A DNA stretch of 64,000 nt from Acinetobacter sp. ANC 5054 (GTDB lineage Bacteria; Pseudomonadota; Gammaproteobacteria; Pseudomonadales; Moraxellaceae): positions 62,001 to 126,000 of the forward strand of contig NZ_NEGG01000005.1 in the NCBI RefSeq assembly GCF_002135295.1, read 5' to 3'. Shown piece after piece: positions 63,945 through 64,000 of the stretch. Made by a program: the position numbers and the translations under genes. How positions within the stretch are numbered: position 1 is the stretch's first letter; each line of letters starts with the position of its first letter. Under the pieces are notes generated by a model that saw nothing but the letters and a program-made list of their open reading frames with translations, ran no database searches and was not told the DNA's origin.

Positions 63945-64000
63945 ATGCAAAAAAATAAACTCTGGCTCATTTTAGCCTCAGTCATCATCATTGCTGCGGC
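63945..64000 (+). CDS. N-terminal fragment of an exported or membrane protein
   Basis: Only 18 codons are inside the window (MQKNKLWLILASVIIIAA): a short basic start followed by a hydrophobic helix, i.e. a signal peptide or membrane anchor. The rest is cut by the window edge. No family can be assigned. It is divergent from truB. Confidence 0.6.
   Translation, partial: MQKNKLWLILASVIIIAA

Overview
The window is a piece of Acinetobacter chromosome, probably not A. baumannii itself but a relative. The call rests on gene content: an AbeM-type MATE pump, a CraA-type MdfA-like pump, a five-gene mlaFEDCB operon, and moderately AT-rich DNA. There is no rRNA, tRNA, prophage, intact insertion sequence or CRISPR array. 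Most of it is housekeeping.

Layout. 0-14 kb: engB, a ferritin-fold hydrolase, a glyoxalase-fold protein, a dicarboxylate/acidic amino acid symporter, a tiny secreted Cys/His protein, tesB, plsB, a YjaB-like acetyltransferase, an SDR-like protein, recG, comF, a Nudix/LOG pair and corA. 14-18 kb: mlaFEDCB, retrograde phospholipid transport. 18-28 kb: a DEAD-box RNA helicase with a tandemly repeated RGG-like tail and a long leader, suhB, dxs, ribA, divergent hemN and hemF, a small membrane protein behind a Fur-box-like site, and aroE. 28-37 kb: a large low-complexity lipoprotein, an acyl-CoA dehydrogenase, an hfaA-hfaB-hfaD-like surface-fibre locus, then a 1.2 kb gene-poor AT-rich stretch holding the decayed tail of a second acyl-CoA dehydrogenase. 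37-50 kb: hemW, a YdcZ transporter, abeM, small secreted proteins, an AarF-type kinase, L31B behind a Zur-like palindrome, crcB, a HopJ-like protein, a chagasin-type inhibitor lipoprotein, two related exported proteins, a methyltransferase, an orphan ParA, an AI-2E family permease and sodC. 50-64 kb: a YccS-like FUSC protein, DUF3817, craA, pirin, a D-2-hydroxyglutarate dehydrogenase-like flavoprotein divergent from serA, two RhtA-like exporters, a hemerythrin, a TSUP permease, truB and the first codons of an exported protein.

How the genes work together. Envelope lipid maintenance (plsB, mla) and tetrapyrrole synthesis (hemN, hemF, hemW) are well represented. SerA and the flavoprotein opposite it plausibly form a couple in which the second enzyme removes 2-hydroxyglutarate made by the first. 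AbeM and CraA are chromosomal efflux pumps.

The least ordinary region is 33.0-35.6 kb. A CsgG/HfaB-like outer-membrane lipoprotein sits between two exported Ser/Asn/Thr-rich proteins, one with an internal duplication. This looks like a holdfast-anchor or curli-like secreted fibre system that has entered an ordinary metabolic neighbourhood. Other points for follow-up are a three-stem element that would bury the sodC ribosome-binding site, the acyl-CoA dehydrogenase relic, Fur- and Zur-like operators, and two small ORFs in long leaders. Functional calls come from remembered family motifs; no database search was run.
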